A stretch of 64,000 nucleotides of DNA from Anniella stebbinsi (taxonomy: Eukaryota > Chordata > Lepidosauria > Squamata > Anniellidae), in the NCBI GenBank assembly GCA_029215795.1, contig JARDYH010000002.1, positions 44,314,001 to 44,378,000 of the forward strand, in the 5' to 3' direction. Position numbers and translations under genes: made by a program. The notes beneath the pieces were generated by a model that made no database searches, had not been told where the DNA came from, and saw only the letters and a program-made list of their open reading frames with translations. Shown here one piece after another: positions 32,240 to 42,292 of the stretch; the first letter of the stretch is position 1; the number at the start of each line of letters is the position of its first letter.

Positions 32240-34044
32240 ATTTATATTAGGGATGTGCACTGGATCGGACCCGATCCACGATCCGAGTCCGGTCCAGTGG
32301 GAAATCGGATAAATTATCCGATTTCCGATCCCGCAGCTGGATCGGCCGATCCAATCCGAACCGGTCCGAAAAAGCTCCGAACCGGTTCGGCGGATCGGCG
32401 GATCGGCGGGCGCCCACTGGCGCCCACCGCCGCTTCCATTGGCGGGCGCCAGCGGGCGCCCGCCGATGAAAGTGGACAGCGGGGGGGGGGAGGAGGGGGG
32501 CACTTACCTTCTCGGCCCGGTGGCTCCCGTCCGGCGCCGGCGCCTACTACTACTAGCAGGCTCCGCGGCCTGCTCTAGGGTGGCGCGCCGGGTGATGTCA
32601 TCACCCGGCGCGCTACTCTAGAGCAGGCCGCGGAGCCTGCTGGTAGTAGTAGGCGCCGGCGCCGGACGGGAGCCACCGGGCCGGGAAGGTAAGGAGGGGG
32701 TGCGTGGAGGGGAGGAGGGGGCGCGCGGAGGGGGGAGGGGGGCCCTTACCTTTCCGGCCCGGCGGCTCCCGTCCGGCGCCGGCGCCTACTACTCCCAGCA
32801 GGCTCCGCGGCCTGCTCTAGGATGGCGCGCCGGGTGATGTCATCACCCGGCGCGCTACTCTAGAGCAGGCCGCGGAGCCTGCTGGAAGTAGTAGGCGCCG
32901 GCGCCGGACGGGAGCCGCCGGGCCGGAAAGGTAAGGAGGGGGTGCGTGGAGGGGAGGAGGGGGCGCGCGGAGGGGGGAGGGGGGCCCTTACCTGCCCGGC
33001 CCGGCGGCTCCCGTCCGGCGCCGGCGCCTACTACTCCCAGCAGGCTCCGCGGCCTGCTCTAGGATGGCGCGCCGGGTGATGTCATCACCCGGCGCGCTAC
33101 TCTAGAGCAGGCCGCGGAGCCTGCTGGAAGTAGTAGGCGCCGGCGCCGGACGGGAGCCGCCGGGCCGGAAAGGTAAGGAGGGGGTGCGTGGAGGGGAGGA
33201 GGGGGCGCGCGGAGGGGGGAGGGGGGCCCTTACCTGCCCGGCCCGGCGGCTCCCGTCCGGCGCCGGCGCCTACTACTCCCAGCAGGCTCCGCGGCCTGCT
33301 CTAGGATGGCGCGCCGGGTGATGTCATCACCCGGCGCGCTACTCTAGAGTAGGCCGCGGAGCCTGCTGGAAGTAGTAGGCGCCGGCGCCGGACGGGAGCC
33401 GCCGGGCCGGAAAGGTAAGGAGGGGGCGCGCGGAGGGGGGAGGGGGGAGGGGGGCCCTTACCTGCCCGGCCCGGCGGCTCCCGTCCGGCGCCGGCGCCTA
33501 CTACTACCAGCAGGCTCCGCGGCCTGCTCCAGGGTGGCGCGCCGGGTGATGTCATCACCCGGCGCGCTACTCGAGAGTAGGCCGCGGAGCCCGCTGGTAG
33601 TAGCCGCCGGCGCCGGACGGGCCGAGAAGGTAAGTGGCGGGGAAGGGGGCTTACCCCCCCCCCCCGGAGCCGTCCGCTTCTATCCGCTGGCGCCCGCGGG
33701 CGCCAGCGGATGGAAGCGGGCGGCCCCAGGGGGGGTAGGGAGCGCGGGGGAGGGGGTTTACCTGCCGGGGCCGTCCACAGCGGACGGCCCCGGGGGGGGG
33801 AGGGAGTTAGGCCCCCCCTTACCCACCCGCCGCCATTTTTTCCTCATAGACTTGCATTGCAATGCAAGTCTATGGGGAAAAAAATGGCGGCCGATCCAAA
33901 AATGTACGATTTTTGGGTCGGGATCGGACTCGATCCGGTCCGGGGGGCCTCCGATTTTGTCCGAACCGGTCCGGGACAAAATTGGAGGTCCCGATCCGGG
34001 TCCCGATCCGATCCGGGGGGTCCGTGCACACCCCTAATTTATAT
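32240..34044. mobile_element. GC-rich foldback hAT-like element E4 (1789 bp) with internal palindrome array, exact 8-bp TSD
   Basis: The element covers 32248-34036, flanked by ATTTATAT on both sides. It begins TAGGGATGTGCACTGGATC and ends GTCCGTGCACACCCCTA. Both ends have dense CGGATCGG/GATCCG palindromic motifs, as in E2. The interior holds an array of five inverted units (see separate entry), then a right part shared with E2, including AATGCAAGTCTATGG with its complement and GACAAAATTGGAGGTCC. The extreme GC and CpG density will look like a CpG island. The frames (for example 33534-34037) are low-complexity Gly/Pro/Arg readings without transposase motifs. Confidence 0.9.
32495..33630. repeat. 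Five tandem inverted-repeat units, period 242 bp, inside E4
   Basis: Each unit runs CTTACCT..GGCCCGGCGGCTCCCGTCC..GCGCCGGCGCCTACTACT..CAGCAGGCTCCGCGGCC to a centre, then the reverse complement back to GGTAAGG. The centres are 31-bp sequences with 15-bp perfect arms (GCGCGCCGGGTGATG and its complement) around a single T, at 32598, 32840, 33082, 33324 and 33552. Spacings are 242, 242, 242 and 228. Spacer DNA between units is purine-rich (GGAGGGGGCGCGCGGAGG). Confidence 0.92.
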
Positions 34045-34559
34045 ATCACCTTTTGTCCCCCAGCCTTTCCCTTAACTCTTATCTGAGTTTTGAAAAGATT
34101 GAAAACAGGGAGAAAGCAACACCCTTCAGACACAACTGCTGGATTAAGAGCATTTCTCCCCACCCCCACCCCTGTATATTCTTTGCCCCTCATAGCAATA
34201 TTCTCTGCTGAGCTCACTAGCAAATAAATACCGGTACTTAAGTTTGAGTTTTTACATTTCAGTGCCCTAATTCAGTCATCATTTCTGTTTGCTGTAGTTG
34301 ATGTTTTTTTATTTCAATGGAGAGAACCAATCTTTATGTGAATTACGTGGTGCAAACAGATTAGCTTGCTCCATTGAAATGAACAGAAATGCAAACAAAA
34401 TCCATGCATGCATTTAAGGTGCATATAGATGTCTTGATTGGGACAACATATGATTTATTTACTATATGGGACAGCATCAGTGACTTACATGCATAATTTC
34501 GGTACAAATTCTCAACAATATGAACAAATTTGCTGGGATCCTCCCCCCCCCCCCCAATG
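34045..34559. other. Spacer, ends in a poly-C run at about 34541-34555
   Basis: No gene or repeat with termini seen. Confidence 0.5.
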
Positions 34560-34778
34560 TAGGGTGCCCATATGAAAATGAGGACAGGGCTTCTGGAGCT
34601 TTAACAGTTGTATTGACCACTACAAAAGAGGGCAGGGCTCCTGCAGCTTTCACTGTTGTGATGAAGAGGGAATTTCACCAGGTGTTGTATGCATACAAAT
34701 GACACCTGCTGAAATTCCCCTTTCAATACAACTGTTAAAGATACAGGAGTCCTGTCCTCCTTTTCATATGAGCACCCA
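34560..34778. mobile_element. Palindromic MITE (family M), copy 3, internally deleted
   Basis: Termini TAGGGTGCCCATATG and CATATGAGCACCCA. It is about 100 bp shorter than full-length copies because most of the left arm beyond TTTAACAGTTGTATTG is missing. The target duplication is obscured by the adjacent poly-C tract. Confidence 0.8.
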
Positions 34779-36190
34779 ACAAAATGAACATTATGCTAAA
34801 CTCAACAGTAAGAAAATTTGGTATATTTATCTTTTCATATAACAGGATCACTAGCATGTCAGGGTAATGGAATAAAAGTATATCTCATCTGAAACGATAT
34901 CTGTTTGTGGTTTTCCATCTTTAAGAACCATGTAGCATGAAGCCTAGCATTTATAATCCCATCAGTACGTCTTTTATAATTATTCTTTTAGTATAGTTCT
35001 CTTTTTCTAAAGATTTATTGTAGTACTTTAATTATCATAGGGCTTTTTTCATGAAAATAACCTGAGAGAATAGAATTACTATTCATTGTTATCATCTTTC
35101 TTCTTTGTGCATTATTCCCAAGATAATTATATCAGCATTGACTGTATTTAAATTTTTATTAAGTTCTTCATCCTTATCGACCATGCCTATCTTAAAAAAT
35201 TACACTAAAAGTGAAATAAAAGTAAGCAAATTAATAATTGTGCCTTTCAATGAATGAAACTCTGCACAATGGGATGGTGGTAGAAAATTACGTGAAAGGA
35301 GATGGAAAAGGGGCATATTTTGCTTCCACATCTAAAGAGTACATAACACGAACGTTCTTCCTCCTTCCTTCTCTATTGTGAATATTGCTGTGAAAGAAAG
35401 CGTCATTCATTTTGGCATTTAGGTTTTGGGGTTTTTTGGGGTCTTTTTGAAATTTAGAATGGAGTTAAATCCTTTTCTTTTGTACAAGTCAGTTTCAGAC
35501 AAAGGTTTATAGTTTCGAAGTTAAAAAAAAAAGTTTAGCCCAGGAAGCAAGAGAGTATAAAGTTCAACAGGAGGTCAAAAGAAGAGGAAGTAAGGTCACC
35601 CCAACCCCTTGCTCCTTCCCCCCTACTCCCAGGAGTGCTAAGTAATCTGCTCTGCCCAATGCCCTCCTCCTTGTACTCTCACTCCAGCATACCCCTCCCA
35701 TTCCAAAATGGACAGACCATGGATATCCACAGCCTCAATCTGGGATCTGGAACAGCCTCTCTGCAGCCTTTCTATTATTTGTCCCCAGATTTACAAATGC
35801 TCAAGGAAGGCTTCAACCACATCTTGGATTTGTACATCCATAAAGGTTTACAAACACTCTTTCAAGTTAATTCGCCCCTCCCCCCCAAATCAACGAGTGC
35901 ATTTTAAATTCTTGTTGTAATCAATGAATTTGCCAAGTGAACTTCTTGTATATGCGTGTGTGCATGGATCCTTGAGTGGAGTCTCCTCTTAGCCATAGAC
36001 CCTTTATGACCAAAATAAAGTTTGCAATGCCTGCCCTAAAGTACATGGGTGAGTTTGTTCATGTTTATAAAGAGAGCACATTTTTGGACCTACTACAGTA
36101 AGATATTGCTTCAATAGATAAATCAGGGAGTATCTAGTTAGGTTAGCTGAATGCATTATTCCCAGGTTGTTTTATTATCCTATAGCTCAT
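34779..36190. other. Unique AT-rich spacer
   Basis: No repeat or exon recognised. The 35635-35907 frame has no recognised motif. Confidence 0.5.
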
Positions 36191-36195
36191 ATGGG

Positions 36196-36329
36196 CAGGA
36201 TTGACACGACTGCTTTATAACACTTTATAATGATTTTGACAACTGTTGGGGCCCAGGACACATTCCATATACCGTTATCAAAATCTTTTCAAAGTGTGAG
36301 ATATCCTGCTTGGTGTAGATCTGACCATG
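36196..36329. mobile_element. MITE family C fragment
   Basis: ATTGACACGACTGCTTTATA, GACAACTGTTGGGGCCC, CACATTCCATATACCG, then GATATCCTGCTTGGTGTAG and ATCTGACCATGG. The right terminus matches the inverted left terminus of the 14927 copy (GGCCAGATCTACACCAAGC). Confidence 0.6.
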
Positions 36330-36779
36330 GTTTGTGTTTGTGTGTGTGTGTGTGTGTGTGAGTGCATGCACCCACTTTGCGTGCACCTAGATGTTAACTT
36401 TTTTATTGATTGTTATTTTTCTTCCGTAAACTTCATTTCTTGTTATTAGACATTTCGTGGTAGACATTTTTGGGGGTGGCGGTTACCCACCCCGTGTCAA
36501 ATAGCCAACCCACACTAACTAAAGTAAGTACCTGAGATCTAGAGAGGTTTGAGGCTGGTTTGCTTCAGACAGCCAGAAAAAGAAAGATGTCTACGTGGTG
36601 GCAGAAGAAAAAGCCATGGGGTAAAGAGAGCAAAAAAAAGTGTGGCACACTATTGCGTTTGTTTTCCTTCCACTGAAGGAACAAGGTGTTGCTGGTCTAT
36701 GACAATTACTAAAACTTCTCTCTCTGCATGAGGACACAAACAGGTTGCAGCTAATCTAGACACAGTACACTTACCTACA
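36330..36779. other. Spacer with (GT)n at 36337-36360
   Basis: Only the dinucleotide run stands out. Confidence 0.5.
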
Positions 36780-36930
36780 CCAATTGCTGGGGAACATGGG
36801 TGGAGGGAGCTGTGGTAGTCATGTCCTGCTTGTGGGTTTCCTGTGGGCACCTGGGTGGCCACTGTGTGAACGGAATGCTAGCCTAGACTGACCCTTGGTC
36901 TGATCCAGCGTGGCTCTTCTTATGTTCTTT
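36780..36930 (+). mobile_element. CR1/L3-group LINE 3' UTR tail (family G), plus strand
   Basis: GCTTGTGGGTTTCCTGTGGG, CACCTGGGTGGCCACTGTGTG, AACGGAATGCTAGCCTAGAC, CTTGGTCTGATCCAGC, then TGGCTCTTCTTATGTTCTTT. This is the reverse complement of the starts at 28920 and 59505, with the TTATGTTC-type terminus on the right. Confidence 0.75.
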
Positions 36931-38799
36931 AGTAGCTGTGTGCCAGTGAGAGATAACAGGAGAGGGGAAAAGGAGTAGGGACCCTGGAATGTGATGTCCT
37001 TGCATCCATAATTCCACTGAACATTGCTTACACAGAATAAATGATATTGCAGAAAAATCAAGGGTCAAATAGGCACTAAATTGGCCATTTTTTTCGCTTT
37101 CCCTTCTCCCAATTGGTATGTCTGTCTAAAAAAAAGAGGAAGGTGTGTGAGGGGGAATGGCACACTGTGGCTTCATTAAACCAACAAGCAAATTCCTCCT
37201 TCTGATATCTTATTAGCATTTCCAATTTAGAATACACAAATTGCCTTTCACTAAGGTCACGAGGACTGATTGAGTGAAGAAGCTAATTATGTGAACAAAG
37301 GCTTAATATTTTGACAGATAAGATAGAGCCATAAAAATATAGCACAGTGCATAAAGTTACAAGTTGATCACATTTGCATTTTTGCCACTAGGATGCCAGA
37401 TAGATACATGGGCATTGTTAGGAAAATCTCTTGAAATGCTCCAGATTCAGACATCAGAAATTAGTTTCATATGCCACAGGTGATCTAACCGCATCTCATT
37501 GCAGTCACTGACTAGATCTTTGCCCCACACTGGATGAGATCAGGATTCCACTTGATACATTTAACGGAAAAACTCTTGGCTTCCGAAAAGCATTCCATGA
37601 AATGTCTGGCAAATTAATTTTATAACTCCTAAGACCTTTTAGAAATAAAGCAAGAGGCAGCTCTGAAAAGAATATCACAGTGATTAAGCCTAGTAATTTG
37701 CTTTATGCTTACCCAGAGAGGCTTTGAACTATATATGTTTCCTTAACTGCTAATAGTTATGGAGTGTAACCATATACGTAATTTCTAATTACCTTTTCAA
37801 ATAACTAATTAGGTTATCTATCACTGCTTAAAGTAAAAGGCGTTAAGGTGAGCATAGCTAAAAACTATGAATATTCTTCTCATGTCTAGTTTAGTTGGAG
37901 AATGTCTGATTAAAAGAGGTTCAAGACTTACTTGTTGTATCTCACCACCAGGGCTGACGAGAGAGGGGGAAGCCAGTACAAATTTGCAACGGAACACACA
38001 AAAAAGACGTTCTTTTCTTAAATCAAGTATAAGCAACTATCAACCTCAAATAAAATATTGGTAGTTTCAGCAAAACATTTGGATAAAGTACTGGTTAAAG
38101 TACTACCCCTTAACTCTATTTCCAGATAGCAAAATGTTTCAGCACTTTAATATTGATAATCATATTCATGGTTACAACTGAATGATTTTCACTCTAACTA
38201 AACTGTTGCTTCGGTCATCCTGATAAATATAATGACAGATTTTCTATATTGTAGGCTTTTGAAAAGGGCTGGCTGAATGCCACTGCAGTTTGATTTTATG
38301 GCAAAGGAAAATCTTTAATCAGATTGCCGTCAGTTACTTAACATGAAATGGCTAGAACGAGGCAAATCTGAAATAAAGAAATAGGCATTGTCTGAGCTTG
38401 GCAGTAAACTCACTCAGGGTGTTCCCACCTGTCCTTATAGATGTGCATGTGTGGTCACATAGGCTCAACCTGAAGATGTGTTTAGGAGCTTTTAAACTTT
38501 GAGTCAACTAGCACCTCAGGGGACAGTAACTGTATTTAGAAGAATGAAGAAGCCAGAAACAAGGATTTTCAAGAAAATAATAAGAATTATTAAGACATGA
38601 GCCAAGGACCGCTATGTGTTAATGAGAGCTGGAACCCCTATCATGCAGGGTTCCAGCTCCTATCTAAGCCTATGCCTGTAGAGGTCTATATGTGTAGGCT
38701 ATTCTGGCTCGAATGTCCTCACCTAGCAGGAACACACTGGGGAAAGACCCGCAACTTGGTCCTGGTGCCCGTTTCAACACCTGGAGCCTCTTCATACTT
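36931..38799. other. Unique AT-rich spacer
   Basis: No mobile element seen. The segment 37190-37800 is repeat-free and resembles intronic or conserved non-coding sequence in texture only. Confidence 0.45.
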
Positions 38800-38960
38800 A
38801 TTTTTATTTATTTATGCAAACATTCATGCCCTGTTTTTCCCCTCCAAAAAGGAGTTATTCAAAGCAGTTTACAAAATAGATGTAAAATTGGCAATAATCC
38901 ACCATTAAAACACAATGATCAAACTAAAAGCAGTACAAACTAACAATCAGTGAATTAAAT
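38800..38960 (-). mobile_element. Retroposon tail-like fragment
   Basis: ATTTTTATTTATTTATGCAA, CATGCCCTGTTTTTCCCC, AAAAAGGAGTTATTCAAAGC and AGTTTACAAAATAGATG match the layout of LINE/SINE 3' ends read on the minus strand (tatttatttat..cccaccttt..ggagctcaaagcagtttac). No coding part recognised. Confidence 0.4.
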
Positions 38961-41518
38961 TAAGCAACAACAGAATCAAACACTTGTTCAAAGACAATTG
39001 CTGTCAATTGCTAGTAGGCCACAGATAATGAGGAAGATGACCTAACCTCTTGGGGCAGGGGATTTCACATAAGAGGTGCCTTATGGGAAAAAGGCACTCA
39101 TGCATAGTCACGAACTGTGCCTCAGAATGCAATGGCACATGCAATTGGGATTCAAGAGCTGATCTTAGGCAGGCAGGTTCACATGGGAGCAGATGGTCCA
39201 TCAAGTAATCTAGTACCAAGCTGTTTAGTGGTCTTGAAAAGAATAATGAGCACCTGGAAAAACATAGAGATGAACTGGCAGCTACTGCATTTACAATAAA
39301 GGGGTCACATGATCCCAGCACTTTGCCCTTGTTAACATGTTAGCAGCAACGTTCAGCACTTGTTGAATTTTTCATATTGTTTTCACGGACAGCCCCACAA
39401 AGCACTCACTACAGTAATTCAGTCAAGTTATAACTCATGGTAGAACTAGGACTAGGTTTGGCTTACAACACATGAAGATCTTTTCAAAAATGTTGCTGAC
39501 TTCTTAGTTTGCTGCAAGTTTCTGTAAGGACAATTCAACATGTTTTCTTAGAATCTCATCATCAAAGGGGGAAAAAAGTGTTGGATAACTAGAAAGTAGG
39601 TTATTAGCCCCATTGAAAATACTTGCCAATTAGATATTGTTGCTGCGAAGCTTCTGAGATTGTGGTGTTCTGAGTACAATATTGGAACAGTACGATCAGT
39701 CAGAAAGAGAGCTGTCTAGAGAGGTTGTGTAAAATAGATGCTGGCACACTTCTTATGCCTGAGACCGATTAAGAAGAGTGTTTGAATTATATGCCCCCTG
39801 AAGTACGTTTTCATCAATCTGAGTCGTTTTTCTTCTATAATTGTTTCCAACCTTGTTGCATCTCAAACACTATCACATCTCAAGTATTCTAAGGATCTGA
39901 GATTGACATTAAAATGGTGCAGGTGTGGGTGGAACAATGAGCCATTTTACTGAAGGTAACTTCCTTGCAAAGATTTGTATGCTCCTGAAGGTTAGAAGCC
40001 TGAGGGAATTGGACTGAAAATTGTTAGCTCAATACTTACAAGTAGCAGCGAAAGAAAGGGCGATGGGAAAGCGATGATGATGATGATGATGATGATGATG
40101 AAGAAGAAAATCAGAAAGCTATGAAAACAGTAGTGTGACCTCATTTCCAGGGATGCAAAGCAAAAACATCACAACTCCTGTTAAAGTCAGTAGAGCTTTC
40201 TCAAACAGGCCACTAGAGTCTGTGTCATAATGCAGTAGTATAAATTTCCCTGCAGAAAACTGTAGTCTTACAGGTTGTGAATATCAAGGTAAGTGTAAAA
40301 GTATAAAAACAAAACCAGGTGTACATTTTTAACTCCAAGGGCAGACTGAGGCCTCTCTAATTGTCAGAAGGCCTATCTATAATCTGAGCACAATAAACTC
40401 GGTTGGTTACACAGGCTTTAAAAACGCATCCACGTTGCAGACACTGCAGAGGGCATGCAAAAAATGAATTGCAATTAATTCATTTTAATATACAAGTACA
40501 ACACTTGAATCTGTTTAAAACAACAGTGAAATTGTTTAAGGAAGTATTGTTAGCACATGCAAGTCAATACTGAATACATATTTAATGAATAAAATATATA
40601 TGCAGAAATCTTGAAAAATGTAAGGATTGTATTCCATATTTGTTAACCGGGGGGGGGGGGGGTCATCAGACAAACATTTTATTGCATGCTCATGCTCACA
40701 ACTGCCCACTTACGGTTTTTCGTGTGTCCACCTCCCGCATGCCTCCTGCTCCTTTTTTTGCCTTTTTTCTGTCACAAAATGGACCCCTTTTAATCCAACT
40801 TTTTATTAGGAAATTGAATGTGCTCTCATTTCCTGCTGTGGGCCACATGGTCTTTGTTTACTTCCTCTTTCTTCTCTGGAAAGAAAGAGTGAGTATTGTT
40901 GGACAGGAGCAGGGGCGGAGAAGCGATGGTAGGGAACCGTGATCCCCCTCCCCGCTCTCCACACACATCTGATGACACTCAGGGACTTTATACCATTTGC
41001 TTCGGAAGATCCAGGATTCTCTGGAGAGAGAGGGAGACCAGAATATCTTGGATGAAGAAGGAAGGTTTCAGATGAATTTCACAATGGTAGCTAAAACAGA
41101 GAATCATAAACAGGTAGTCTCAAATGCCCCAGCACTAGGGTTACAGTTGTACAGTTTGAAGAGAGTACTTGGGTGTTCATGAACTTTCTGCAAATGTTAT
41201 TACATTTCCTTTAGAGTTAGGAACCCTATTGTTCAGTAATCTGAATGATGGGTCTGTCAATAGTCTAACTCTGGATAAAGAAGCTTCCTATCATCCTTCC
41301 TAAGGTTTGTGATGGATACTGCAGGTTTCTGGAAGACTGTGCAGGACTTCATTATCTAACTCTAAAGCTTTCTTTACAGCCAAGAATGTTCGGGGAGCCA
41401 CAATGAATAAGAATTCATTTATATTGTGTGTCTCATTTAATACACATTTCAGAAATAATTTTATATCATTTTCCTGACCTCCACAAGGATTCAGCTGCCT
41501 ACATGTAATATAGACAAG
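38961..41518. other. Spacer with (GAT)n at 40073-40100 and poly-G at 40649-40661
   Basis: No supported gene. The frames overlapping the simple repeats are by-products. Confidence 0.45.
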
Positions 41519-41760
41519 GGTGGAGGGGCATAGTGCAGTATTATGAGGCATATGCTTTGCATGCTTAAGATCCCAGGTGATTGCATCTTGCCTGACTCAG
41601 AGGGAAGGTCTGTAGCGCAATGGTAAGAGCACCTGCTTTGCATGCATCTCCTGATAGGGCTGCTGCCATTCTTTAGGGCAATATTGGGCTATGACAGGTG
41701 AATGGTCTGACAATGCCCCAGGTTAAAAGAGTAAGGGAACTTTATTGATGACCCGGATGC
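41519..41760 (+). mobile_element. tRNA-derived SINE, probably two partial copies
   Basis: GGTCTGTAGCGCAATGGTAA, GAGCACCTGCTTTGCATGC at 41606-41645 resembles the 5' half of an alanine-type tRNA (A box, TGC anticodon region). It continues into GGGCAATATTGGGCTATGAC and AATGGTCTGAC, the 3' body of the SINE whose tail is also seen in the 10 kb array. A more decayed head precedes it (GGGGCATAGTGCAGTATTAT, ATATGCTTTGCATGC, 41524-41565). The 3' half of a tRNA cloverleaf is absent, so this is not a tRNA gene. Confidence 0.6.
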
Positions 41761-41908
41761 CCTTGGGGTTGTGAGTTTTCTAGTTACACCTCGTGTTTGG
41801 TGTAATACTCGCCACTCCCATTCTCTGGTATACAGCTATGGCCCCTGAGAAAGGGCAAGGGGAGAGATCAAGACTCATTCACATATTAATTCAGGAGGTG
41901 CAGATCTA

Positions 41909-41935
41909 GAATCATAGAATGGTAGAGTTGGGCCT
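41909..41935 (-). mobile_element. CR1 3' tip remnant
   Basis: AGAATCATAGAATGGTAGAG followed by TTGGG is the CR1 terminus seen at 10370 and 56774. Only about 25 bp remain, joined directly to a MITE. Confidence 0.5.
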
Positions 41936-42216
41936 ATTCTACAGTTGTGTAGAAAAGGGATTTTCAGCAGCTGTCATTTGTATGCAGGCAGCACCTGGTG
42001 AAATTCCCTCTTCATCAGAACAGTTAAAGCTGCAGGAGCTCAGCCCTCTTGACCAAATGCAAAAGAGGGCATGGCTCTTGCAGCTTTAACAGTTGTGATG
42101 AAGAGAGAATTTCACCAGGTGCTGTATATATACAAATGACACCTGCTGAAATTCCCTTTCCTTTGCAACTGTAAAAGATACAGGAGCCCTGCCCTCTTTT
42201 TCATATGGTTACCCTA
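41936..42216. mobile_element. Palindromic MITE (family M), copy 4, left end lost
   Basis: It begins inside the left arm (CTACAGTTGTGTAGAAAAGG) and runs to the right terminus TCATATGGTTACCCTA. It contains the two inverted halves around AACAGTTAAAGCTGCAGGAG. The left terminus is replaced by a CR1 tip. Confidence 0.8.
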
Positions 42217-42292
42217 AATACAGTCACTAACCATTTGCTGGAGAAGGATTAGTGACATAACCATGGCTTAGTGTGTTGTCTGAACAGGATCA
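42217..42292. mobile_element. MITE family A, right-half fragment
   Basis: CAGTCACTAACCATTTGCTG, AAGGATTAGTGACATAACC, ATGGCTTAGTGTGTTGTCTG, AACAGGA matches the right arm of the 21005-21207 element. Confidence 0.6.

Noticed and set aside
33534..34037. 167-codon frame as a host exon or transposase
   Set aside because: Low-complexity Gly/Pro/Arg reading of a GC-rich foldback element, with comparable frames on the other strand and no DDE or hAT dimerisation motif.
41606..41680. tRNA-Ala gene
   Set aside because: Only the 5' half resembles a tRNA. The T-arm and acceptor 3' strand are missing and the text runs into a SINE body.
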